64,000 nt of DNA. It comes from Blastomussa wellsi (taxonomy: Eukaryota > Cnidaria > Anthozoa > Scleractinia > Plerogyridae). Numbering within the stretch: the first letter of the stretch is position 1; each line of letters starts with the position of its first letter. Positions 23,001-32,900 of this stretch are shown here, in pieces. The DNA lies in the NCBI GenBank assembly GCA_947652115.1, contig OX393566.1, positions 23,283,674 to 23,347,673 of the forward strand, read 5' to 3'. Both the position numbers and the translations under genes were made by a program. Below the pieces are notes generated by a model. The model worked only from the letters and a program-made list of their open reading frames with translations, did not search any database and was not told where the DNA came from.

Positions 23001-24629
23001 GTGCGCTCTAATGGGTTGATAGGTGTGTTTAGATGAGAGTATGTAAATAAAGTTATGCCGTTCTAGTTTCGTGCGTACTTTTAAGAAATATTTCATAAAA
23101 GCAATAGAGAATATTTTCCGTGTTTAAAAAGCCTCATCTAAACACTCGGGGATTTGGAAGAATTCTCGAAAGCTATGCATAACTGTCTCGAATTCTACCA
23201 ACCCCCACGGCAAAAGTCCTCTATTGCTTAAATGGCAATTAAAAACAAGTGTTCACTCTTTTACTCTTTAGCAACAGCCCAGTTTTATCGTTTGCGTAAA
23301 ATACACAAGGCTGATTCCCGACCACAAACCTCTGGCGGTTTGATAGCTCTTGTAATATTTCTGGTGGTGTTGTTGGCAGTGATCTGCGGAGTGGCCTGGG
23401 TGTTCAGAGAAAGTCTACAAAATTGGATCACGTGAGTGACTAATCACAATTTTTATCTGTAGTTATTATTAAATTTAAAATAAATCTACCTTTAACATTG
23501 TAATACATCAGGTTCCAGAGGATATCCTTGCCCCCTTCTCACCGAATTATTTTTGGTCTGACCTCCTCCCCTTCCCTGCAAAACTCATTCCAATTTAGCC
23601 AATTATGCAGGTACTTTCAACTATATTTTGGCTTTTGATACCCCCACCATAGCCTGTTCCAGGCTCTCGAATAGTCGGGGGCAGCGAAGGAAGTGGACGA
23701 GCGAGGGAAACAACGCACGGGGACTAAGGCGAGAATTCGAGGGCCTGCAACAGGCCCCACCCCCAACACTACCTCAGAGTTTCCAATGACCTTAAGCTTC
23801 ATGATATGTTTTGGAACTGCACAGTGAGGAAAAATAGAATCAACACTTTGAGCATAAGCATTTCAAACTCGCGATAATGAATAAATTATTTGTTCCAATG
23901 AATGGCTAATCGTGCTTTCAATGTTTTCTGTGCTGGCTTTATCAGCTTTATTGCTACTCATTATTGCTATTGGGCAGGGCATTTTGGAAACCAAAGGTAA
24001 AAAGTAATCAAGAGGACCTGATGGAATCTGGAAAGATCGAAAACAGAAAAAATTTGATTGACAACGTGAAAAAGAGGCGACGCATGTCCAGGGGAATCCC
24101 TTCAGCTGATACTTCTACTAGTTCTGATGACAACGATGGTAAAGTGTCAATTGCAAAAGAACACTTCAAGGATAAGATGAGAAAGCAGAGGCGTCAATCT
24201 AGGGGATTTGCCCAGGGGGATGGCAGCAGCGATGCGGATAAAAGCAGCGAGGGCGAGGAGAGGGGTCTTACCAGCACAGCTGATCCAACAAATTACCTTA
24301 AGGACAAAATGAACAAACAGAAACCTCAATCACAGGTGTTTGCCAAGGGAGGCAACAGCATTGATGGGGAAACAAGCGGTCTTCATACTCCATTTGATCC
24401 AAAAGATTACCTTAAGGATAAAATGAGGACTCAGAGACGTCAGTCACAAGGGTTTGCCAAGGGGGATAGCAGCAGCGATGGTGATGAGAGTGGTCTACCC
24501 ACTCCAGTTGATCCAGCAGAATATCTCAAAGACAAGATGAGGAAGCAGAGGCGTCAATCATGTGGGATTGCCGAGGGGGATTGCAGCAGTGAAGAAGAGA
24601 GTGGGTTCATTACTATCAAGCTTCAATAA
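17005..24629 (+). CDS. LRR single-pass membrane protein with RRxS-repeat tail
   Basis: Six exons: 17005-17189, 20078-20149, 21282-21353, 21866-22038, 23272-23431, 23978-24629. They total 1314 nt, 437 aa, and phases agree at every junction. Residues 1-24 are a signal peptide. A cysteine-rich LRR N-cap follows (CPSNCHC), then LRRs, two of them encoded by exactly 72-bp phase-2 exons, and an LRR C-cap (NPWSCDLSTLQVL ... KCVDPAEMKGKKP). A membrane helix lies near 190-213 (ALVIFLVVLLAVICGVAWVF). The cytoplasmic tail is highly charged, with five tandem copies of a KDKMxxQRRQSxGFAxGD-type unit. RRxS fits the consensus for basophilic kinases such as PKA. The extracellular part is much shorter than in most LRR receptors and no other ectodomain is seen. 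The cap pattern resembles Slit/LRRC-type adhesion proteins, but I cannot name an orthologue. The role is inferred to be cell-surface binding with a phosphorylatable tail. Confidence 0.85.
17822..17857. repeat. Interstitial telomere-like repeat (TTAGGG-type)
   Basis: Degenerate GGTTAGGGTTTAGGG units over about 36 bases inside intron 1 of the LRR gene. Confidence 0.65.
18997..19705. mobile_element. Inverted-repeat element (AAGCCCC-rich termini)
   Basis: The left end CGTAAAATTCCGAAAATAAG and the right end are perfect inverted repeats of at least 24 bases that continue into CCCC/GGGG. Inside each end, 'ataagccc' and 'cctccg' words recur many times as subterminal repeats. No transposase frame is present, so it is non-autonomous. 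I could not settle the target-site duplication. Confidence 0.75.
20731..21244. mobile_element. MITE with TAGGCCTTTCCC termini in LRR intron 2
   Basis: The left TIR TAGGCCTTTCCCGATTGCGC has an exact inverted match at 21223-21244. The interior is full of 'aaaagtgct' and 'gtgctcaaaa' words. The element fills much of intron 2 of the LRR gene and has no coding capacity. The superfamily is undetermined because no exact target duplication is visible. Confidence 0.8.
21655..21834. mobile_element. Palindromic MITE, family of 57955-58133
   Basis: It begins ACACCCTATGCATAAATGGG and folds onto its right half through the central ACTAACCTCGTTT/AAACGAGGTTAGT arms. It is a diverged copy of the near-perfect element in PHGDH intron 9. 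It lies in intron 3 of the LRR gene. Confidence 0.8.
22039..23271 (+). other. Intron 4 of the LRR gene
   Basis: The intron is bounded by GTAAGA and CTCTTTAG. A tract at 22735-22865 has repeated 'gtgttcc' words on one side and 'ggaacacc' on the other, a probable old inverted-repeat element. Nothing else is recognised. Confidence 0.65.
24075..24600 (+). repeat. Intragenic tandem repeat encoding RRxS units
   Basis: Five coding repeats start at about 24072 (KRRRMS), 24183 (KQRRQS), 24315 (KQKPQS), 24429 (TQRRQS) and 24543 (KQRRQS). Spacing is 111, 132, 114 and 114 bases, always whole codons. The third unit has lost both arginines. Confidence 0.9.
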
Positions 24630-26286
24630 AATAAAGAAGACAGACTGGAAAGATAAACAAATGGACTACTGTACCATGGATGGCTCTAATCAATGTTACT
24701 ACATGTACTACTATCACAAGGGAAGGAAAATTGTGGACTGAAATTAAAAATACAAATATATATTACATGGTCACTGTTTCTTTTTATTTAAAGATTGCTA
24801 AACTCGTCACCAATAGATGAGTGTGGGGAAGGTGCCTGAAATTCCTGTGGGAGCCACCCCGAGCGTGAACAGAAACCATGACAACCATGTGAGCCGCAAC
24901 CACCATGTACCGTCACACTGAGCAAAAACTCAGTGGAAAGAAATCATCAAGCCGCTTATCAATACTTACCAAGAGGAATGGGAGGGCCGGGAGGAAAAGT
25001 GATCTATGTCCCAGCTAGTGGGCGCAAGCAAATGGCTTGACCTCAACAGGAGACCTGTAAAAATACTGAGTCCCTGCAAAGCCTTGGGGAACCCCGGAAT
25101 CAAGCATGAGACCTCTGCCAGGCCAGCATTATCTTGAGTTTAACCTTGCCTAAATTACATTTTACCACATTTACAATAGAGTTTACAGTGAGGGCACTCA
25201 GAGCGTGAACCCATTTGACCTTTGTTTGTAATTTTTTTCACAATTATCCAATGTTAGCCATTCATATAAACAGAAAAATTAGCTTTCTTAGGCGATGAAA
25301 ACACTAATCCTGCAGTCTATATCAAAAGCTCTCATTGGACAATCATGGAAAAATGTAAAAATAAATATCAAGTGTTCATGGTTTGAGTGTTCGTACTGTA
25401 ATATAACTATTTATGGGTTGTCGCCTCTTTCTCTTCTCTTAGGGGTTCCAAGTTCCAGGGTGTGGCACACAATGTTTGGTGTTTTCAGCAGGGCAGGGCC
25501 AATCCAGCCCTAGTTTCTTTTCAAAATCTGTCTGCCTACCAGGTTTTGTTCCCCTTGCTATCAAAGCTCCCTAATGCTTCTTCTGAATAAGGATGCATAA
25601 TTTTATCAAATTAACAGAGATACCTTCAGGCCACTGGAATTTATGGTCCCTGGGGGCAACTTAACACAGTTTTATTTGGGGAAGCTTTAACCAATGTTCA
25701 AATTCTTAAATACATGCAAGACAGTTTGACTAACTGTTTTTTATTTATGCTGTATCTTGTAAAAAAGCCAGCCTGAAAATGATATCCCATTTGGGTGGAA
25801 CCTCCCCATATAGTCTGTTATAAAGAGTCCCCCTCCTCAGGTTTAGAGCTCAAGAATTTACAATCATAACATGGCACTGTAGCTACTTTGCTCTGTAAAA
25901 TAAATGTTTAGTCATCATTTACCTAGGCACTTTTGTTGACTTACATTAGATCTATGAAATACCACTTGAGGCACCAACTACTGTGGAGAGAGTCTTTGAG
26001 GAGCCGTTATCACAAGATTCCAACGTTTTACTTTCATCCACATTCTGCAAGCTACTTAAATACAAAACTTGCAAAATGAAAAAGGGATTGACATATTGTT
26101 CTGCAAAAACAACCTCCTGTCATTATGTAACAATAAATAGCCAGTAAGAGCAACAACATATGACAGTCTTAAGCCACAGAAAAACATCTTCAATTACATG
26201 TACAAACAAGGCACAACAAAAGACAAACTTCGGATATTCCTTGATCCATTGTGCTTTTCCTGAACTTGCTCTTCAATTGTTTATAA
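24630..26286. other. 3' flanks of the LRR gene and ANKRD54 (convergent)
   Basis: AATAAA-type signals occur just after the LRR stop (24625-24635). The rest (24780-26286) contains no recognised gene; it should include the 3' UTR of ANKRD54 on the minus strand. A short frame at 25295-25513 on plus has no domain. Confidence 0.5.
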
Positions 26287-27883
26287 TTATTTTTTGGTAT
26301 CTGTACTACCACTTTGTGAAAGATTCATTGCAGTGAAGCTGGCCAGTAAGGTATGAACTTCATCTACCTACAAGAACGAAAATAATGAAATTTACTCTTT
26401 TACAAAAATAAGTGTGGCAAAAGCCCTTGTAAGCCCCCGTCCCTGCCACGCCCTCTCCCCTTTAAATAATAATCATTTTGTAAGAAGCTCCCTTTCCCCA
26501 AATAGGAAAAGTAATTAAAAACTATTTGATGCCTTTTAAGCCCAACTCACTCATAGCTGGTAGTGCTTAACCCAGGTTTCTGTAGCATGAAGTGGCTAGG
26601 AGTATTTCTACTCCCCCTCCCCCTGGATGGAATGCTAGTCCATCACAGGTTACTCCTCGGCATTCTTTCAGGTTGCCCCAATAATTTACTGGTATTCATT
26701 TAATATACACCTGGGTGGAGAGAGACACTGTGAGAGTTAAGTGTCTTGCCCAAGAATCTAGAACACAACACAGTGAATGCAGCCGGGGCTCACCACACGT
26801 ACACCACACGTACCGCTACGCCACCGTAGCTCTCACATGGCTGTGGTGTTGAACAGAGTGGATAATTCCAAATGGAGTTCTCACCTTTTGGTGCCTTTTT
26901 CCAATTATGCAAAATACATGTATCATGTCACATTGTTATATATTTCCTGTTCCCTTGGAAAACCCCACTTTCCACTAACTTAGAACTTGTTTATAAGAAA
27001 ATGATGATTTACTTCTCTGGATGAGCTCCAGACATAAAGAAAAGTCTGCCATGTTTCAATGCGTGCGCTGAGCACACATGAAATAAAGTGCAACAAGAAT
27101 GTGCAAAACTAGGCAATCATCTTAACAAACCTCTTTTGTAGTAGCAGAAACATTGAGCATGCTAGAAATTTGATCCAACTCCTCTTCTGCCTTCCTATTC
27201 CCAAGCCTCGACATGTATGCCTTAATCATTTCTATAACCTGTTTTACTTCCTCACAATAAATTGATGGCTGGTCTCTAAGATTCTGGTCACCCTGAAGAA
27301 CCCTCAACCTGGAGTATGCCAGGTCAAGAGGTGTTTTGCCACTGAAATCAGCAGCATTAACATCACTGCCTGCTTGCAAAAGGAGTGTCACTATTTTGAG
27401 TTGGTTTGTACATGCGGCGAGATGCAGCGGTGTATTTCCATTCATATCTTTTGCATTTGGGTTTGCTCCATTCTCAAGCAACACTCTTAACGTGAGATCA
27501 TCTCCTTGTGCTGCAGCAAAGTGCAGTGCAGTCCTTCTCTTTGAGTCAGCACCACAGACATTAACCCCCTGATTGATGAGCTTAAATAAAGTATCTGTGT
27601 TAGATTGATGGACTGCGTCTCTGAGTTTCTTCTCAGCCAAATAATCACGCCCCAGTGGGGAACACTTTGTGGAAGCTTGCGTTCGCAGTCTTAATCGAGA
27701 TGGTAAAACTTTCATTGAGAACTGACGCCCTTGTTCCAGTACTGTAAATTGTTGTGAATAGTCATGACCTACAGTTGACGGTATTGTAGTGTTTACCTCC
27801 AGAAAGTTAGGTGACATATTTGAAGAGGACCAGTTGATTTTAAATGATGTTGGGTTCTTTTCATCTTGATCTCCTTCTGTCAT
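26287..27883 (-). CDS. ANKRD54: Ankyrin repeat domain protein 54 orthologue
   Basis: Two exons on the minus strand: 27883-27131 (251 aa, ending KE before a GTTTGT donor) and 26367-26287 (26 aa, after a TTCTTGTAG acceptor). The total is 277 aa; the vertebrate protein is about 300 aa. Ankyrin repeats run from about residue 83 to 195, with classic TALHFAAAQGDDLTLRVLLE and TPLHLAACTN blocks. After them comes the conserved linker with EVKQVIEMIKAYMSRLG. The second exon gives VDEVHTLLASFTAMNLSQ, which matches the ANKRD54 C-terminus and confirms the splice. In mammals ANKRD54 (Liar) shuttles between nucleus and cytoplasm and binds the SH3 domain of Lyn. The N-terminal 80 residues are low in structure and poorly conserved. 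The start is the first ATG of the frame. Confidence 0.92.
26555..26836 (-). mobile_element. tRNA-derived SINE in ANKRD54 intron
   Basis: On the minus strand the element shows a degraded tRNA-like head (26765-26836) and then a body containing 'gactagcattcc', 'ggagtagaaata' and 'cacttcatgctac', shared with the copies at 52335 and 57072. It lies wholly inside the single ANKRD54 intron, in the same orientation as the gene. Confidence 0.75.
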
Positions 27884-28288
27884 GTTTTAGAGGCAGGTCT
27901 GACAAAAGTGAAAATAACATGTTAAGCAGAATTATGTTGTTCACAAGTTAGAGACAAATTTATATCATTTCAACATTTTGCTTGTAACAAATACCGGTAG
28001 TTAATATTGAAGAGTAGTTTTAACTATGGTTACTACTGCATTTCTAGTTTTCTGATAAGCTCACAAACTCCAGTTAATTGTGATTAACCAGAGTTTAAAT
28101 TATTGAAAACAATGTGTTCACAATTTTGCTTGCTGCAGGAAGAAATGTTTGCAAAGAATGACTCAAGTAGAAAAGCAATACAAAAAGAGCTTTCCTGTTA
28201 ACTCTACTAAGAGGCAATGTTCAATTGTTAATGCTAATATATATTAAGTATACACAACAAAAACAATAGAAAATTAAGAATGGCCTTA

Positions 28289-28650
28289 GGGGGTGATTAC
28301 ATGGCGAATTTCAGCCCGGTTTGGCGAGCTGAAATACTGTTGTGATTACATGACAAATTTCAATCCGGGCTGAAGTATAAACCATAAAAAACAACCTCAC
28401 TGCGCATGCTCACGTTGCCTTTTCTACCCGGGCTGGCATTCCATTTTGATTACATGGACTTTTTGTGGATTTTTCAGCCCAAAAATCCTGCCCGGTTTCA
28501 CAAATTGGGCTAGGATTTTCAGCCGGGGCTGAAATCCAGCCCGGGGCAAAACCTTCTCCATGTAATCTTCACGTTCATTTTTAGAGGATTTCTTTCAGAA
28601 CCCAGGCTGAAATCTCAGCCCGGGCTGAAAAACACCATGCAATCATCCCC
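28289..28650. mobile_element. PIF/Harbinger-like MITE with TTA duplication
   Basis: Termini GGGGGTGATTACATGG and CCATGCAATCATCCCC form an inverted repeat flanked on both sides by TTA (28286-28288 and 28651-28653), the target size and sequence typical of PIF/Harbinger. The interior is built of 'tcagcccgg' and 'ccgggctgaa' words in both orientations. It lies in the shared upstream region between ANKRD54 (-) and the M6PR-like gene (+). Confidence 0.85.
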
Positions 28651-28653
28651 TTA

Positions 28654-29940
28654 GAGGAGGACTTGTCACAGGGGTTTTGCTGTTTTCAGCTTTTATCATA
28701 TTTACCTTTATTTGTACTCAAACTGTTCCTGATGGACTAACAGGAAGATATGAAACGAATTGTGCCTCAGAGAGCAAACCATAATGAATTTCTTGCAATA
28801 TTTACAAGGAATGGCTCTTGCCAGTTTTTTAGATAAATATTCAATCCCAGGATTGTCAAAATATGCTGGAAACTGGTGCATTTCACCGGCTATTCCGAAT
28901 ACTGCGCCGGCTCCTCTGAATGTTAGTAGGTCAGTTCTGAGTGTGATATTGGAGAAAAAAAATGGAAATAGCCGCCTACTTTTTGGATGGAACCTGCTAC
29001 TCAAAAACCTACTGACAACCCTGCAATCCACTTCCATCCTTGCCATCCTAAGTGATAGGTGGCAATAGTGTAGTGATATAGTCCTAGGTAACTAAACTAC
29101 ACTATTAGTTTTGGGTTTCCATTGCTGTGGGAACATATTTCAGCACTTTAAAATGACGCCAAAATGTCGTGACAGTGCCCCTTTAAGATACATGGGGTTT
29201 ACAGGAAGATCAGAAAACCAACATAATTTTGCACAAAAGAGAGTTTTACCATAAATAATATAATTTGATTTTATCAACTGGGTTGACAATGTGAATTGGC
29301 CATCGTAAAGAAATTCGAGAGCTGACGTTTCGAGCGTTAGCCCTTCATCTAACGTGCACCCTTCATCTTGTGCATCTGGCGTCCGGCTTGTTTTGCTAAA
29401 TAATTTCCAATCAATTGCGCGCGATCCCGGCTTTTTTTCCTTGCGTTAGGTTAAAAGTTGACAAATGCCAACAAGTTGCTCATTGCGTGTTCGTTTTATG
29501 AAAAAGAAAGTGGCCGGGTATTCTGAAGTTTAGCCCAACTTCCTCTTTCTACGTTCCTCTTTCTGAAGGCAACCAACGTTTTCTCCCTTTATTTATTAGC
29601 AGAGAGAAGATCAATGGAAATAGACGTACACCATTATTTTGTAGTCATATTTGAACGGACGTTCGTCATGTCATGTATATCGGAAATGCGAAATACAGAT
29701 AACTATGACCAACTAAATATCTAAGGTTTTATAAATATACGAAAATAGTTACCTGCACCCAAAAAAATGGCTCTTTACCATACAAAAAGAAATAGATTCG
29801 ACGAAAAGGAAGCTTGCACTTTGTGTGACGAGGGGAGAGAGGATTGGTGCTCAATTGGTACGCACTGGTACCCAGTTTGTACTCGTTTGTACAAGGTTGA
29901 ACACAGGACAGTCACAAGCAATGGTCACAAGGTGCAAAAA
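28654..29940. other. Intergenic, 5' flank of the M6PR-like gene
   Basis: No other gene is recognised. A plus-strand frame begins at 29767 and runs in frame into exon 1 of the M6PR-like gene. It is probably 5' UTR read-through, because the hydrophobic signal sequence only follows the ATG at 29941. Confidence 0.5.
29321..29349 (-). ncRNA. Degraded hammerhead-ribozyme-like motif (Penelope-like type)
   Basis: On the minus strand the order is GATGA, an AGGGC/GCTC(G) stem with a TAAC loop, then CGAAAC and GTC, which is the hammerhead arrangement of core box 1, stem II, GAAA, short stem III and a GUC cleavage site. Small hammerheads of this form are known in Penelope-like retroelements of invertebrates. 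Here the first box reads TAGATGA where CUGAUGA is expected, so it is probably inactive. The surrounding sequence is likely an old retroelement terminal piece. Confidence 0.45.
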
Positions 29941-32900
29941 ATGTCTCCCATGTACAAGCGAGAGAAATATTGGATTTGTATTTTTGTTGCGATCTGTGCA
30001 CCAACTGTGGTAGAAACTTTAAAGAAGTGCAGCAAAGTCGATGTGTGTAAGTGCTCGACTGACGAAGGAACTATTGATTTGTGGAGTTTAGCCGGTACAG
30101 GAAGCAACATACCCAGGTACGAACATCGATCGCCATATATTGATTTGATTGATTTTGTTGTTTGCCCCATTTCAATATGTTGCCCTATTTCTCGGACACC
30201 CCTATTTCCGGACACTTCGACTTAACGATTCCGTATTTCGTTGAAACAATAAAACAAATCCGATTTGATACTTTCGTTGCTAAGTCACACTCCGTTTAGG
30301 CGCGTTTTCAGTCGAGGTGGGTAAAATTTGTTTTTCTAAAATGCGCATCGAATTACCTATTTACAGTTAAGCGGTCTGTTCTCGCAAAATGCGATACAGA
30401 ATAAACTTTTGGACATAGGTAAAGCTTATAGGACTAGGTTTGTCAGCATATTAGAATTTTCTGTTTTCTGTTTCGTATCTTTGAACTTGACGACTTGGTG
30501 ATCAGGAGGTGTTCCTATTTCCAGACACCTAATGATAGCAAACTAGTTTCTGTTTGAAATGCAATCTTATCGAAGAGTTCTTGAAAGACAAGCGTTTTTA
30601 TCACTCCCTTTCAAAATTTCAACTCACCTGAAATAACTATTTGAAAAAATAAAAAAACGATTTGCGTGTTGTTTTCCAAGTCCAGTCCAGTATCTAATAA
30701 ATCAGTCGCCAGTCTTCCTCGTCTTGCCGTGATACAAATCAAATATGTCGGCTTGAGTGGTTTCAAAACATTGATGACTTCTTCGATAAATAATCGAAAG
30801 AAAAAGCTTTCAAGTAATCTTTTAAATGAATGTTTCTTTATTCAACTTTTATAATATATGTTTTTCCACGAAGGAGAAGAATGTTGCCAAGAAAAGCGCA
30901 GTATTTATCTTGTAACGATCGTCCGGAAATAGGGCATCCAACTCGACGAACTCTTTCCAAAATTACAAAGAATCGAAAGAGATTCAGGCGATGAAACTTT
31001 ACGACCTACTTACCAGAAATGGAAGCTAACTTGTGGCTGAATTTCAGCTTGTTTACCTTGTTTTGAGGTAAGATATTACGGTTTATGCAAAAAGTGTCCG
31101 GAAATAGGGCCTGTACTTCTTACAATTGTCATTATTTACATGGCAGTGATGTTGTTGGCAGGAGATCCCAGCAAGTTTTTACAAACGTTTCTTTATAGGG
31201 GATCCCCTTTTATATCATTAATTTAATTATTAATTAAATCATTAATTTTATATCATTAATTAACCGCGCGGCCATAGGCCTAGCGTGGTTCTTGCTCTGT
31301 CCTTAATTTACCCGTGGTTTTTTAACTGCGCAGCCCTTGACCGGCGTGGTTCTTAATTTACCCATGTTTTCTTTTAACCGCATTGGCCGGTGCGGTTCTT
31401 AATTTACCCTTGGTTTTTTTAACCGCGGGGCCATAGGCCAAGTGTGGTTCTTGCTCTGCACAGGATTTATTATTATTATTATTATTATTTTTTGTCGGTA
31501 ACCAGACCCAAACCCCACTTGTCCACTAATTGAAGGCCAATCAATCGATTAATTTATTAAGAACAACTAATTTACTACAGCGCGCATAAGTTAAAATGCC
31601 AGATAAATATAACTACTTCCAGAACTATATCACCAAGGTATATATTTGGTTCAGTAACCCCTCTTCGATCCTTGTGGTAGCATCCTTTTCCTAAAAGTAA
31701 GGGCTATCCTCTTTACGCATGGGCAGGAGAAACGTCTATATTACATAAAGTGACACAACCTCGTTTTCTCTTGGGCAGCGGTAGGCAATGATTAACTGAA
31801 ACGACAATTTCTATTTTACAAAGTGTAGTATGCATGCATCCTACGGCCATTGCGGGGCAATCTCTGTACTCAAGGTTGCTGTTTAGTTCAACTGACGTCA
31901 CGTTATTGTCATGTTATCATATCGGTCGCTGTTCAGTGTTGCAACTCTTGTACCCCCAAAAATAATAATTCACATACTCTTCCAAGTAAGCTTGAAAGAC
32001 GTGTGTGGTGGAGTTTCACCACAGACATGCTAGTTTCTAAAAATATTTTCATGTCACTTTCGTGGTTAAATATGCAAAAACGTCCACCGTGTTTAAAATC
32101 AGTCATGCGGAACAATGAAACAAAAATTTGACAGCGAATTAAAAATGCAAATTAAAACTCTCTTTTGTGGCAAATTTTGTAAACAGACAGGAAGCAGATA
32201 TAACATCTGTACTACGCTTCAAAATATCTTTTGAATAGGATGTTTTTGGGTTCGATCCGTTTATTATTTTTAGAGAAACAACCTTCGTTAAAAATATAAC
32301 AAGAATTTTTGTGTTTAAAATTATTCATGCGGAAAAATGAGACAAAATTGGTCAGCTCGGGCAGCCGAAAGTGGCGTCGGATTTTCCCCAACAGCTGTTA
32401 ATCAAAATTCATTTACCGATGGAATCCCAATATCCAGCTCTTTATTTAGTAAGAAATATAATCTTTCGTGTTATCTGAGTGCTTGCTTTGGAGCAAGCTC
32501 CATTAGCTTCCATTGCTAAGTATTCTTGCTGTCAAGCCGGGAACAAATAAGTAAATAAATAAGGATACCACGTAATTCGAGGAATGTGTCTACCTTGCAA
32601 AAAGCATTACCACTGCGTCTCAATTTAGGGGCTGACCATTTAACTTTTGAGGGGAGGGGGGAGTGATTTTGAAAAAAAATTGCTGCAAGCGCTCATCAGA
32701 AGAAACAAATTGCGTGCAGCGCAAATGCCACGAGGAAAAAAATTCTTACACCACGGCCCTAAAAAAGAAAAAAAATGTTACAAAGGGAAAAAATTATCCT
32801 GCAGAGCACTGGCAAGGAAACAATATCCTGCCCACCAGGTTTCAACAAAAAATTTTCATGCTGCCATAAATCATCCCCTTCCTACAGAAGCCGAGAAGGG

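Noticed and set aside
29767..29940. Longer N-terminus for M6PR-like 1
   Set aside because: The frame is open upstream, but the added 58 residues would place the signal peptide in the middle of the protein; the ATG at 29941 sits right before it.
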